NCBI GenBank assembly: GCA_937915885.1
Contig: CALGGP010000136.1
Span: 1-10,146 of the forward strand
DNA: 10,146 nt
DNA from: an uncultured Selenomonadales bacterium
GTDB taxonomy: Bacteria > Bacillota > Negativicutes > Selenomonadales > Selenomonadaceae
Direction: 5' to 3'
The notes under the pieces were generated by a model. It saw only the letters and a program-made list of their open reading frames with translations. It was not told the origin of the DNA and did no database searches. Of the stretch, positions 1 to 6,196 are shown piece by piece; the stretch's first letter is position 1, and each line of letters opens with the position of its first letter. Both the position numbers and the translations under genes were made by a program.

Positions 1-58
1 GTGGGCATGCCATCCTCGGTTGGGCGCCGTCATTGGCGGGCGGGAGCGTCGACGGCGC
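1..58 (+). repeat. Right end of a dispersed GC-rich repeat (cut by window edge)
   Basis: This stretch matches the right-hand ends of the two fuller elements at 6197-6534 and 8196-8274. All three share GTTGGGCGCCG, then CATTGG or a close variant, then GGGCGGGAGCG and a GGCGGCGCC-like end. Here the terminal arm has diverged (GTCGACGGCGCT). The orientation is the same as in the other two copies. It lies directly upstream of the small exported-protein gene and has no convincing reading frame of its own. Confidence 0.75.
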
Positions 59-76
59 TCTCTAATCCATCGCCCC

Positions 77-106
77 AAAAAAATTCTCCGTCGAGTATAA
101 CGGAGA
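77..106 (-). terminator. Terminator-like hairpin, minus strand
   Basis: On the minus strand, a 6-bp stem TCTCCG/CGGAGA (106-101 with 90-85) encloses a 10-nt loop and is followed by A and then seven T (83-77). On the plus strand the tail is A-rich and mixed, so termination in that direction would be weaker. No minus-strand gene ends nearby. The only minus-strand transcript that could reach it is read-through from the TPR gene at 628-1656, running antisense to the gene at 194-625. Confidence 0.5.
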
Positions 107-143
107 TCAAAAATATTTTTAAGCCCGATCGGGGGATAAAATC

Positions 144-172
144 TTTCCTCGTGCGTTCGATTGAAGTATAAT
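144..172 (+). promoter_or_regulatory. Candidate promoter of the small exported-protein gene
   Basis: A perfect -10 box TATAAT lies at 167-172. The hexamer 17 nt upstream, TTTCCT at 144-149, is a poor -35 box (3 of 6 matches to TTGACA). Transcription would begin near 179, just before the AGGAGG ribosome site at 181-186. The -10 box is convincing but the -35 box is not. Confidence 0.45.
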
Positions 173-193
173 TGTTCGGGAGGAGGGATTGAC

Positions 194-625
194 ATGAAAA
201 AATTTTTAGCGCTGATGTTCGCTGTATTATTAGTGACAGCAAGTTCTGTATCAGCGAAAGATGAATCCTTTTTTGATGATTATCTTGAATATGATATCGA
301 TGCTGAAAATAAGATAATCAGCACTATCGGATTTGGTTATAGTCAGAAGGGAGTAACGCTCAAGGACAGTTTTTGCAAAACGTACACTCGGCAAGCCGCA
401 CGACTTGATGCCTTAAGAAATCTCGCCAAAGAAATTCAGGGGGTTGAAATTGAGGTTTCGACTCCGATCCGTGGAAACAAAGCAATAACCGAAGAAGAGA
501 TAATCAAAACTCATATATTATCGACTGTGATAAAGAAGGCGTGGCAGATCGGTGATGCCGAGTTCATCGAAGATGGAGATCAAGTTGTATGCCGAGTAAA
601 GATGGCAACGACTTTTGGTAAATGA
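194..625 (+). CDS. Small exported protein, LPP20/FlgT-N-like
   Basis: The product is a 143-residue secreted or periplasmic protein of unknown exact role. The ATG at 194 is preferred because AGGAGGG (181-187) sits 7 nt upstream; the longer frame opening at 161 lacks a ribosome site. Residues 1-21 form a signal peptide (MKK, hydrophobic core, cleavage after VSA) with no lipobox cysteine. The mature part has a helix with ARLDALRNLAKEIQGVEI at 69-86, followed by alternating strands ending in CRVKM. This resembles the LPP20/FlgT N-terminal fold used in exported and flagella-associated accessory proteins; the family call is by pattern only. Its stop is 2 bp from the stop of the convergent TPR gene, which carries a similar ARQAAVEQAGIYVES helix. 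The gene is visibly more AT-rich than most of the window. Export is likely; the function is unknown. Confidence 0.85.
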   Translation: MKKFLALMFAVLLVTASSVSAKDESFFDDYLEYDIDAENKIISTIGFGYSQKGVTLKDSFCKTYTRQAARLDALRNLAKEIQGVEIEVSTPIRGNKAITEEEIIKTHILSTVIKKAWQIGDAEFIEDGDQVVCRVKMATTFGK

Positions 626-627
626 CA

Positions 628-1656
628 TTACCAATCGGTGCGATATTTGATGTTATAAATTTTGTCTTCTATAAGGGTAAGACCTTCCAATACCGTTATG
701 GCTTCAAAAGTCGGTGTAACATCTTCAATGTCTGACTTCAAAACATAAAGTTCTCTGATCGAATTGGTTCTGCCCGTCAATCGACCGTCTTTGTTTATTT
801 CAATGTCCGCGCCGTTGACGAACTCCTCAATCTCACTCCGACTGTATGTCTTCTTCGCCAGCGCGATCGCTCGATCAATATACTTTCGAGCCGTCGCCTT
901 ATCATTGAACTCATTAAAATAGATATCGCCCAACTGACTCAACGCCTCGATCGACAGCAACGGAGTCTTGCTCGCCGCCAGCACCTTCTCACAATACGCC
1001 GCTACCGTCCTCATGTCCTCGTTGTTTCGATAGTAAAGCGCCGTCGCTCGAAACGCCGTCGAATTTTGCGAGTCAAGCGCATTCAATTTTTGAGCCGTCG
1101 ACATCAACTCGTTCCAATCAATTTTGCTTTCGAGATTGAACACGTCAAGCGCACGCTCGTACTTCGCAATCATAAACAGCCGCTGATTCGCGTCCGTCTG
1201 CTCCCGATTCATCAGCTCCGCTATCAATCTGTCCTTCTCTTGGATTGTTTCAAGCAACTGCTCTCTGTCGACGATGTCTTTCAGATTGATCTTGCCGGTG
1301 TCGACGCGCGCCTTGATTGTGCAGATCACTTCGATTGTCTTGCCGTCGTCGGAATGATTGAACCGATAATCGTCCTTCAACACCTCGAGTATCGCGCCCG
1401 CTATCACCGTGACTTTGTCCTTCAACAGTTTGAAGTCCTGCATTTCCGAATGACTTTCGACATAAATGCCCGCCTGTTCGACCGCCGCTTGCCGCGCCTT
1501 TTCGAGTGCATACTCTTTCGCCATCGGAATATTTTCCGCAAAATCGATGCTGAGTATATAACTGCCCTCCGCCTCAATCGGAATGACCTCCGCGCGGACG
1601 AGTTGCATCTGACAGACCGTCAATAACAATCCGATCAAAAATATTTTCAACCGCAT
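628..1656 (-). CDS. Exported FlgT-N-like/TPR-like protein
   Basis: The product is a 342-residue exported protein of unknown role. I place the start at ATG 1656, with GGTGAG just upstream. The TTG at 1671 would add five residues and has no better ribosome site. Residues 1-22 are a signal peptide (cleavage near VRA). Residues 25-120 resemble the FlgT-N/LPP20 fold: EAEGSYI at 28-34, ARQAAVEQAGIYVES at 54-68, then strands ending ICTIKARVDT. Residues 128-155 are a charged, probably coiled, helix. Residues 160-270 are helical pairs consistent with two or three TPR-like repeats (FRATALYYR, LSQLGDIYFNEF, ARKYIDRAIALAKK). The C-terminal 70 residues are of mixed strand type and are encoded by more AT-rich DNA than the rest. 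Such proteins usually act as periplasmic or envelope scaffolds. It converges with the small exported gene at 194-625. Confidence 0.85.
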   Translation of the reverse strand: MRLKIFLIGLLLTVCQMQLVRAEVIPIEAEGSYILSIDFAENIPMAKEYALEKARQAAVEQAGIYVESHSEMQDFKLLKDKVTVIAGAILEVLKDDYRFNHSDDGKTIEVICTIKARVDTGKINLKDIVDREQLLETIQEKDRLIAELMNREQTDANQRLFMIAKYERALDVFNLESKIDWNELMSTAQKLNALDSQNSTAFRATALYYRNNEDMRTVAAYCEKVLAASKTPLLSIEALSQLGDIYFNEFNDKATARKYIDRAIALAKKTYSRSEIEEFVNGADIEINKDGRLTGRTNSIRELYVLKSDIEDVTPTFEAITVLEGLTLIEDKIYNIKYRTDW

Positions 1657-1684
1657 TATTCTCACCGCCAAATTTTTTGATCAG

Positions 1685-1713
1685 ATCATATCACACAAAA
1701 ATGCTCCCGTCCA
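1685..1713 (-). promoter_or_regulatory. Promoter of the TPR-like gene
   Basis: On the minus strand an extended -10, TGATATGAT (TATGAT at 1690-1685, TG at 1693-1692), has TGGACG (1713-1708, 4 of 6 to TTGACA) exactly 17 nt upstream. The -35 box lies inside the 3' arm of the preceding terminator hairpin. The predicted transcript start is near 1678, leaving a leader of about 22 nt. Confidence 0.6.
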
Positions 1714-1726
1714 CATCGACGAGAGC
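1696..1726 (-). terminator. Terminator of the SDR-flavodoxin operon
   Basis: On the minus strand, GCTCTCGTC (1726-1718) pairs with GACGGGAGC (1711-1703) in a 9-bp stem containing one G-T wobble. The loop is 6 nt, and A plus five T follow. It lies 27 nt beyond the flavodoxin stop. On the plus strand the wobble becomes a C-A mismatch, but a run of seven T (1729-1735) follows, so weaker termination is possible in that direction too. Confidence 0.8.
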
Positions 1727-1753
1727 CGTTTTTTTATTTCATCGCGCAATCTT

Positions 1754-2416
1754 TTAATAGCCGAGCCCCTTCAACCACTGCTCGACCTTCGGACGGATCG
1801 ACTCGGGATTTTCCTGCGCGTCCTTGCCCGTCAAGCCTAAACCTTCTTTCAACGTCGAGCCCTTTGCAAGCGACGGAATATTCGATTCCTGACCCGTCAT
1901 GTATTCGCCCGCCGACGTGCAGAACGGAATTATCGTCTTGCCGTTGAAATTATTCGATTCGAGGAAAGTATAAATGATCGGCGGAAAATCACTCCACCAG
2001 ATCGGATATCCGAGGAAGATCACATCGTAGCCGCTCAAATCGATCGAGCCGACGTATTTAGGTCGAGCGTTCGATTCCAGCTCCGCCTTCGCTACTTCCG
2101 TGCACTCCTTGTAATTCGTCGGATACGGTTTGACGGGCTTGATCTCAAATTGATCGGCGCCGACCTTCGACGCAATCATATCGGCAACGATCGCCGTGTT
2201 GCCCTTCTCGATCCAACCCACCTGATAATTTTCGCCGGTGTGCGAGAAGTACGCCACCAAAATTTTTGAGCGCGGGGCGGCTTGAGCGGTCTCGACGGGA
2301 ACGGGCTTTGCGTCCTCAGTTTTCATCTCGACGTTCGCCGCGCCCTGATCCGAGCCGCCGCAGCCCGTCAACGCCATCATCACCATCGACAACAGCATCA
2401 ATAAAAATTTTTTCAT
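1754..2416 (-). CDS. Lipoprotein flavodoxin (Flavodoxin_4-like)
   Basis: The product is a 220-residue predicted lipid-anchored flavodoxin, expected to bind FMN and carry electrons outside the cytoplasmic membrane. Residues 1-18 are a lipoprotein signal with lipobox LTGC (acylated Cys19). A flexible linker rich in Gly, Ala, Glu and Pro runs from 20 to 50. The flavodoxin domain starts with KILVAYFSHTGENYQ (51-65), the FMN phosphate loop. The insert GWIEKGNT (67-74) resembles the Flavodoxin_4 group. Next come the FMN-ring loop LGYPIWWSDFPP (135-146) and PFCTSAGEYMTG (164-175). The ATG has GAGG at 2428-2425, 8 nt upstream, overlapping the stop of the SDR gene. Only 10 bp separate the two genes, so they are co-transcribed. 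Most flavodoxins are cytoplasmic, so the lipid anchor is notable. The redox partner is not known. Confidence 0.9.
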   Translation of the reverse strand: MKKFLLMLLSMVMMALTGCGGSDQGAANVEMKTEDAKPVPVETAQAAPRSKILVAYFSHTGENYQVGWIEKGNTAIVADMIASKVGADQFEIKPVKPYPTNYKECTEVAKAELESNARPKYVGSIDLSGYDVIFLGYPIWWSDFPPIIYTFLESNNFNGKTIIPFCTSAGEYMTGQESNIPSLAKGSTLKEGLGLTGKDAQENPESIRPKVEQWLKGLGY

Positions 2417-2426
2417 CGCCGATACC

Positions 2427-3260
2427 TCAATGCGTTTTTTTCAGATATTGCAGGTCGCCGAACCAATACGACGCCGTCGTCCCGCCGTCAATCAAAAAGT
2501 CCGCCCCGCTGATGAATCGCCCGCGACTCGACATCAAAAATTCCGCCAAGTCTCCAACCTCATCGGGAGTGCCCGCTCGTCCCGCCGGCGACGCCTTCAA
2601 CATATTTCGATATCCCTCTCCGCGCGGACCTTTCAACTCGTCATTGGCAAGCGGCGTAATAATTATGCCCGGGCTGATCGAATTGACGGTGGCTCCGCGC
2701 TTGCCCCAACGCGTTGCCTCGTACATCACGCGCAACACATTGCACCGCTTTGAATACTGATACGCCTTCAACGTGTCGGTGATCGCTTGAATGAAGTCGA
2801 GCCCGAGCAGTTCTTCCGTCGGCGTCGTCGCCAATTGATAATTTTGCTCTTCGCTCAACGCTCCGAGTCGATGTCCCGATTGCGACGAGATAATTATTCC
2901 CGAGCCGCCGTCGGCGATCACCTTGCCGAACTCCTCGAGCAGTACCGCCGTCCCGTACAGATCGACCTTCAAAATCGCGGCGACGGGAGCTTGCGACGGT
3001 GACACGCCCGCCGCGTTGATCACATTTTTGATCGCTCCGAACTGTTGAGCGTGCTCGACGAGCGCCAAGATCGAATCGCGCTTGGAAATGTCGACGGCGA
3101 TTGTCGAAGTCTCGAATCCCGCATCGTTGAGAATTTTTGCAGCGGCATCCGCGCCTTCCTGACGGAGATCGGCGAGCACCACGTGTTTACCCGCCCCGGC
3201 GCGACGTGCAATCGCCTGCCCGATCGAGCCCGCGCCGATCAATACGACCACTTCTTTCAT
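2427..3260 (-). CDS. SDR-family oxidoreductase
   Basis: The product is a 277-residue short-chain dehydrogenase/reductase that should oxidise or reduce a hydroxyl/carbonyl substrate with a nicotinamide cofactor in the cytoplasm. The substrate is unknown. The start is ATG 3260 with AAGGGGG about 9 nt upstream; the frame can be extended 63 codons further, but that part has no SDR-like content. Motifs in order: nucleotide loop IGAGSIGQAIA (8-18), Asp31 at the end of strand 2 (which favours NAD over NADP), NAAG (82-85), serines in IISSQSGHR (123-131), catalytic Tyr167-x-x-x-Lys171, ISPGIIITPL (195-204), and the C-terminal SGADFLIDGG (251-260). The glycine loop GAGSIG is not the classical TGxxxGxG. 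It is the first gene of the operon with the lipoprotein flavodoxin. A functional link between the two is inferred from spacing only. Confidence 0.92.
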   Translation of the reverse strand: MKEVVVLIGAGSIGQAIARRAGAGKHVVLADLRQEGADAAAKILNDAGFETSTIAVDISKRDSILALVEHAQQFGAIKNVINAAGVSPSQAPVAAILKVDLYGTAVLLEEFGKVIADGGSGIIISSQSGHRLGALSEEQNYQLATTPTEELLGLDFIQAITDTLKAYQYSKRCNVLRVMYEATRWGKRGATVNSISPGIIITPLANDELKGPRGEGYRNMLKASPAGRAGTPDEVGDLAEFLMSSRGRFISGADFLIDGGTTASYWFGDLQYLKKTH

Positions 3261-3288
3261 GATTTGAGCCCCCTTAACGGTTTTGCTC

Positions 3289-3314
3289 ATTGTATCACGC
3301 CGTCCCGACTTCAA
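3289..3314 (-). promoter_or_regulatory. Candidate promoter of the SDR-flavodoxin operon
   Basis: An extended -10, TGATACAAT (TACAAT at 3294-3289), reads on the minus strand. The best -35-like word is TTGAAG (3314-3309), but its spacing of 14 nt is too short, so the promoter would lean on the extended -10. The transcript would start near 3282, with a leader of about 22 nt before ATG 3260. Confidence 0.5.
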
Positions 3315-3384
3315 CGCAAGAATTTTTTTTGAAGGAGGCGCGCGGCGCGTCGTCGAATTTTCCGCTCGAGAGGAGATGATCGTC

Positions 3385-4005
3385 GTGTCGGACAAAGACG
3401 AATTGCAGTCGAAGATGCAGCGGCTCGAGGATAAGGTTGACAGGCTCAATGACAGCGTCCGTCAATTGAATTGCTTTTTGATTGAGCGGCTCGGAGAAAT
3501 TGATCGAAACAGTTGCCGCGCGGCGAACGAGACAAAATACGAGCTCAATCGCGAGATTCGAGAGATCAATCAGAAATTATACGAGTTGGATCGGCAGGTC
3601 TGCAATCAATCACATAAATTGGATCGGCAAGTCGACCGCTTGAACAGTAACGTAGACAGTCAATCTCATCAATTGAGTTGGGATATGCTGAAAATTTTTG
3701 GGCTGTCGACATTCATGGTGGTGATGATGTTAATGTTGTCGATGCCGACGCCCAACCGTCCGGCGCCGCCGCCCGCACCGACTCAAATACAATCGATTGA
3801 AAAAACGCCGTTGACGATCGAAGATCGGGTGACGGAAGAAAAATCGACGACGGAGGAAAAAATATCCGAAGAAAAACCGATCGTCGAAGGACGGACGCGG
3901 GGCGAAGTTTTGACGGGTTTGTTCGCCGATCTGCCTTCGACGGTCGGGCATGTGGTTTTGATAGGAGTTATGGCATTTATATTTAAGTTCGTCACGAAAA
4001 TTTGA
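3385..4005 (+). CDS. Unknown coiled-coil protein with two membrane segments
   Basis: I do not recognise a family. From GTG 3385 the product is 206 residues. AGGAG (3371-3375) lies 9 nt upstream of this GTG but directly abuts the alternative ATG 3376, which favours the GTG. The next gene shows the same arrangement (GGAG, a 9-nt spacer starting ATGAT, then the start). Residues 5-98 are a highly charged coiled coil with an 11-residue rhythm late on (LDRQV at 68-72 and 79-83). Residues 103-120 form a hydrophobic, Met-rich membrane segment. Residues 121-132 are Pro/Ala-rich. Residues 148-168 are Glu/Lys-rich with repeated EEK. Residues 188-203 form a second membrane segment. There is no signal peptide. 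It resembles small membrane-anchored coiled-coil scaffolds, but no function can be named. A strong terminator follows, so it is probably monocistronic. Confidence 0.75.
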   Translation: MSDKDELQSKMQRLEDKVDRLNDSVRQLNCFLIERLGEIDRNSCRAANETKYELNREIREINQKLYELDRQVCNQSHKLDRQVDRLNSNVDSQSHQLSWDMLKIFGLSTFMVVMMLMLSMPTPNRPAPPPAPTQIQSIEKTPLTIEDRVTEEKSTTEEKISEEKPIVEGRTRGEVLTGLFADLPSTVGHVVLIGVMAFIFKFVTKI

Positions 4006-4034
4006 GGTTCTCGAGATGATTAGAGAGCGAAAAC

Positions 4035-4069
4035 CCCCGAAGGAGGTTGGCACTCCGACGGGGATTTTT
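4035..4069 (+). terminator. Rho-independent terminator after the coiled-coil gene
   Basis: CCCCG (4035-4039) pairs with CGGGG (4059-4063), and inner GGAG (4042-4045) pairs with CTCC (4053-4056) across a small AA/GA internal loop. A and five T follow. The 3' arm can instead pair downstream: GGGGATTTT (4060-4068) with AAAATCCCC (4076-4084), a perfect 9-bp inverted repeat. On the minus strand the main hairpin is followed by TTTT. Confidence 0.85.
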
Positions 4070-4136
4070 CTTTTGAAAATCCCCTGCTCAGAGCCGGAAC
4101 ACTTATTTATTACGGCTTGAAAGTTTGACACATCGG

Positions 4137-4151
4137 ATCACCTCGGGTGAT
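4137..4151. promoter_or_regulatory. Operator-like dyad next to the -35 box
   Basis: ATCACC TCG GGTGAT is a perfect 6-bp inverted repeat with a 3-bp centre. Its last base is the first base of the -35 hexamer of the ATPase-cobK promoter. A protein bound here could block or recruit polymerase. The regulator is unknown. Confidence 0.4.
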
Positions 4152-4179
4152 TGACAAGCGCCGCCGAGTCTGATATAAG
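4151..4179 (+). promoter_or_regulatory. Sigma-A-type promoter of the ATPase-cobK operon
   Basis: Consensus -35 TTGACA (4151-4156), a 17-nt spacer, then -10 TATAAG (4174-4179) with an extended TG at 4171-4172. This is the best promoter in the window. Transcription should begin near 4186, directly before the GGAG ribosome site at 4187-4190, so the leader is very short and no riboswitch fits between promoter and gene. Confidence 0.85.
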
Positions 4180-4199
4180 TTTGCACGGAGATGATATCA

Positions 4200-5396
4200 A
4201 TGGATTTGATCGAACTCGAAGAGTTGATCGTATTAAGAAATTTACTCGAGGATGAAGTGATCCGAGCGCTGATGCACGACGGCACCGATAAGGCAATCCG
4301 AATGCTCGTCGAACGCGCCGAACTGTTTGGCATGCGCGGCAATCTCATACGATGTTGGCTGATCCGATTGCTCACTCAACAGCCCAATCTCGTATCTGCG
4401 ACGATGGAACGCTCGCGCGGTAAAATCGGCGACAGCCTCAAAAAATTATTCATCAACGACCTCGAAAAACTCATGCCCCTGCTCAACGAAACCTCCCATA
4501 AGCGAATGATCATCTACAATTACAAGCCGACGATCGAGCGCAAGATTGTCAATCAATCCGATCTCGACGCGTTGCTCAGTCGCGCCGCCACATCAAAACA
4601 AGTCGCCGACGCCCTCATCGAATACTACCGTCGATTCGGCTACGGCGATATTGCGAGCTATCGCGCTTTTAAGTGGTCGAGCGGCAATCTCGTCGGCATT
4701 GAACACTTCGACGATCAAAATTTCGACGATCTGATCGGCTACGACCATCAGAAAAAATTACTGATCGAAAACACCGAGGCATTTCTCGACGGGCGCGGCG
4801 CTAATAATGTGCTGCTCGTCGGCGCGCGCGGCACCGGCAAATCGTCTTCGATTAAGGCGCTCGTCAATCGATATTACGAACGCTCACTCCGATTGATCCA
4901 ATTGATGAAGCCTCAATTGTCGGAGTTGCCGTCGCTGATGGAAAATCTCCGTCAATACCCGAGCCGCAAATTTATAATTTTTCTCGACGACCTTTCATTC
5001 GAGGAGTCGGAGGACGAATATAAATTGCTGAAGTCGTCAATCGAGGGCGGCGTCGAAACGCGTCCGTCGAATGTATTGATCTGCGCGACGAGCAATCGGC
5101 GACACTTGATCCAAGAGACGTGGCGCGATCGGCAGGACGGTCAGGAGGAACTTTATAAAGATGACAGCGTCAACGAGACGATTTCGTTGTCGGATCGGTT
5201 CGGGCTGATCATTCATTATTACGCGCCGAATCAGGACGAGTACCTTGCGATCATTCAACATATGCTCGAAAAAAACGGCGTGGCGCTCGACGCGGAGCAG
5301 TTGAGGCTCGAGGGCGTGCGTTGGGAGATGACGCATTCGGGGCGCAACGGTCGGACGGCACAACAATTCGTGACGAGTTATCTCGGGCGAAAATAG
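4200..5396 (+). CDS. AAA ATPase, DUF815 family
   Basis: The product is a 398-residue ATP-binding protein of the DUF815 group of AAA proteins, whose cellular task is not established. The start is ATG 4200, 9 nt after GGAG; the in-frame ATG 4191 abuts that site and is less likely. Residues 1-165 are mostly helical (IELEELIVLRNLLEDEV near the start) and may bind a partner. The ATPase core includes Walker A GARGTGKSS (208-216), Walker B FIIFLDDL (258-265), sensor-1-like ATSN (296-299), an RFG arginine near 333 that could be the finger, and GRNGRTAQQF (381-390) as a sensor-2-like helix. There is no membrane segment. cobK starts 11 bp after its stop, in one operon. DUF815 proteins are often near housekeeping or metabolic genes; a role in loading metal or cofactor here would be speculation. 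Confidence 0.92.
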   Translation: MDLIELEELIVLRNLLEDEVIRALMHDGTDKAIRMLVERAELFGMRGNLIRCWLIRLLTQQPNLVSATMERSRGKIGDSLKKLFINDLEKLMPLLNETSHKRMIIYNYKPTIERKIVNQSDLDALLSRAATSKQVADALIEYYRRFGYGDIASYRAFKWSSGNLVGIEHFDDQNFDDLIGYDHQKKLLIENTEAFLDGRGANNVLLVGARGTGKSSSIKALVNRYYERSLRLIQLMKPQLSELPSLMENLRQYPSRKFIIFLDDLSFEESEDEYKLLKSSIEGGVETRPSNVLICATSNRRHLIQETWRDRQDGQEELYKDDSVNETISLSDRFGLIIHYYAPNQDEYLAIIQHMLEKNGVALDAEQLRLEGVRWEMTHSGRNGRTAQQFVTSYLGRK

Positions 5397-5407
5397 CGGA
5401 GGCGACG

Positions 5408-6187
5408 ATGAAAAAAATATTTTTGATAGCCGGCACGGAGGACGGACGCGAACTCGCCGGTTTTTTGTTGTCAATGGGATATGATGTGACGGCGTCGGTG
5501 GTGTCGAGCTACGGGCGTCAACTGTTGGAGCGATATGAAGGATTGAAAATCAACGATCGGCGATTGGACGCGGAGGAATTGTCGGCGTATATCGACGAGC
5601 ACGGGATCGAGGCGGTGGTCGATGCCAGTCACCCGTACGCGGAGAATGTGTCGTCGAATGTGATGAAAGTTTGTCGAGAAAAAAAATTGCCGTGCATCAG
5701 ATACGAGCGCGGCGAGCACGAATTGAATTACGATAAAATATATCACGCGAATAATTACGATGCGGCGGCTGATCTTGCCGCGAAATTGGGTCGAATAATA
5801 TTTTTGACGACGGGGAGCCGATCGTTGAAAGTATTCGTCGAGCGGCTGAAAGATTGCGAAGTGATAGCGCGGGTGTTGCCGACGGCGGCGGTGTTGACGG
5901 AGTGCGAACGATTAGGAATGACGCCGAAAAATATAGTGGCGATGCTCGGACCGTTCAGTCGGGAGCTCAACGCGGCGATGTTTCGACAGTTCCGCGCGGA
6001 GGTGATAGTGACGAAGGACGGGGGATCGATCGGCGGCGTCGATGAAAAAGTAGAGGCGGCGTCGATGTTGGGGTTGCCCGTCGTGATGATCGATCGTCCG
6101 AAACTCCATTACGATAACGAGACAAACAGTTTCGACGGCGTCATAAAATTTATATCTCAACCGCCCGCGGAAGGCGACCGCCTTTGA
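5408..6187 (+). CDS. cobK: Precorrin-6A reductase (CobK/CbiJ)
   Basis: The product is a 259-residue enzyme of cobalamin (vitamin B12) synthesis. It reduces precorrin-6A, or cobalt-precorrin-6A in the anaerobic route, with NADPH in the cytoplasm. The start is ATG 5408 with GGAGG at 5398-5402, 5 nt upstream. Family signs: N-terminal IFLIAGTEDGRELA (4-17), VVDASHPYA (70-78), LTTGSRSL (133-140), AMLGPFS (178-184) and VTKDGGSIGGVDEKVEAA (201-218) followed by LGLPVVMIDRP (221-231). The length is normal. It is the second gene behind the DUF815 ATPase. No other cobalamin gene is visible, and no B12 riboswitch is seen before the operon. A strong terminator follows inside the repeat element at 6197-6534. 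Confidence 0.93.
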   Translation: MKKIFLIAGTEDGRELAGFLLSMGYDVTASVVSSYGRQLLERYEGLKINDRRLDAEELSAYIDEHGIEAVVDASHPYAENVSSNVMKVCREKKLPCIRYERGEHELNYDKIYHANNYDAAADLAAKLGRIIFLTTGSRSLKVFVERLKDCEVIARVLPTAAVLTECERLGMTPKNIVAMLGPFSRELNAAMFRQFRAEVIVTKDGGSIGGVDEKVEAASMLGLPVVMIDRPKLHYDNETNSFDGVIKFISQPPAEGDRL

Positions 6188-6196
6188 TCGTAAAAT

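Noticed and set aside
1066..1626. Plus-strand open frame of 186 codons opposite the TPR gene
   Set aside because: Shadow of the TPR gene, which has a signal peptide, a promoter and a consistent domain order.
3329..3345. Strong GAAGGAGG ribosome-like site after a run of eight T
   Set aside because: No ATG, GTG or TTG lies at a usable distance downstream, so I cannot assign a leader peptide or gene to it.
3260..3449. 63-codon N-terminal extension of the SDR gene
   Set aside because: The extra residues are Ser/Arg-rich, precede the usual SDR first strand and cross the predicted promoter. ATG 3260 has a clear ribosome site.
4080..4199. Possible cobalamin riboswitch before the ATPase-cobK operon
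   Set aside because: The predicted transcript start near 4186 leaves almost no leader, and I see no B12-box-like sequence.
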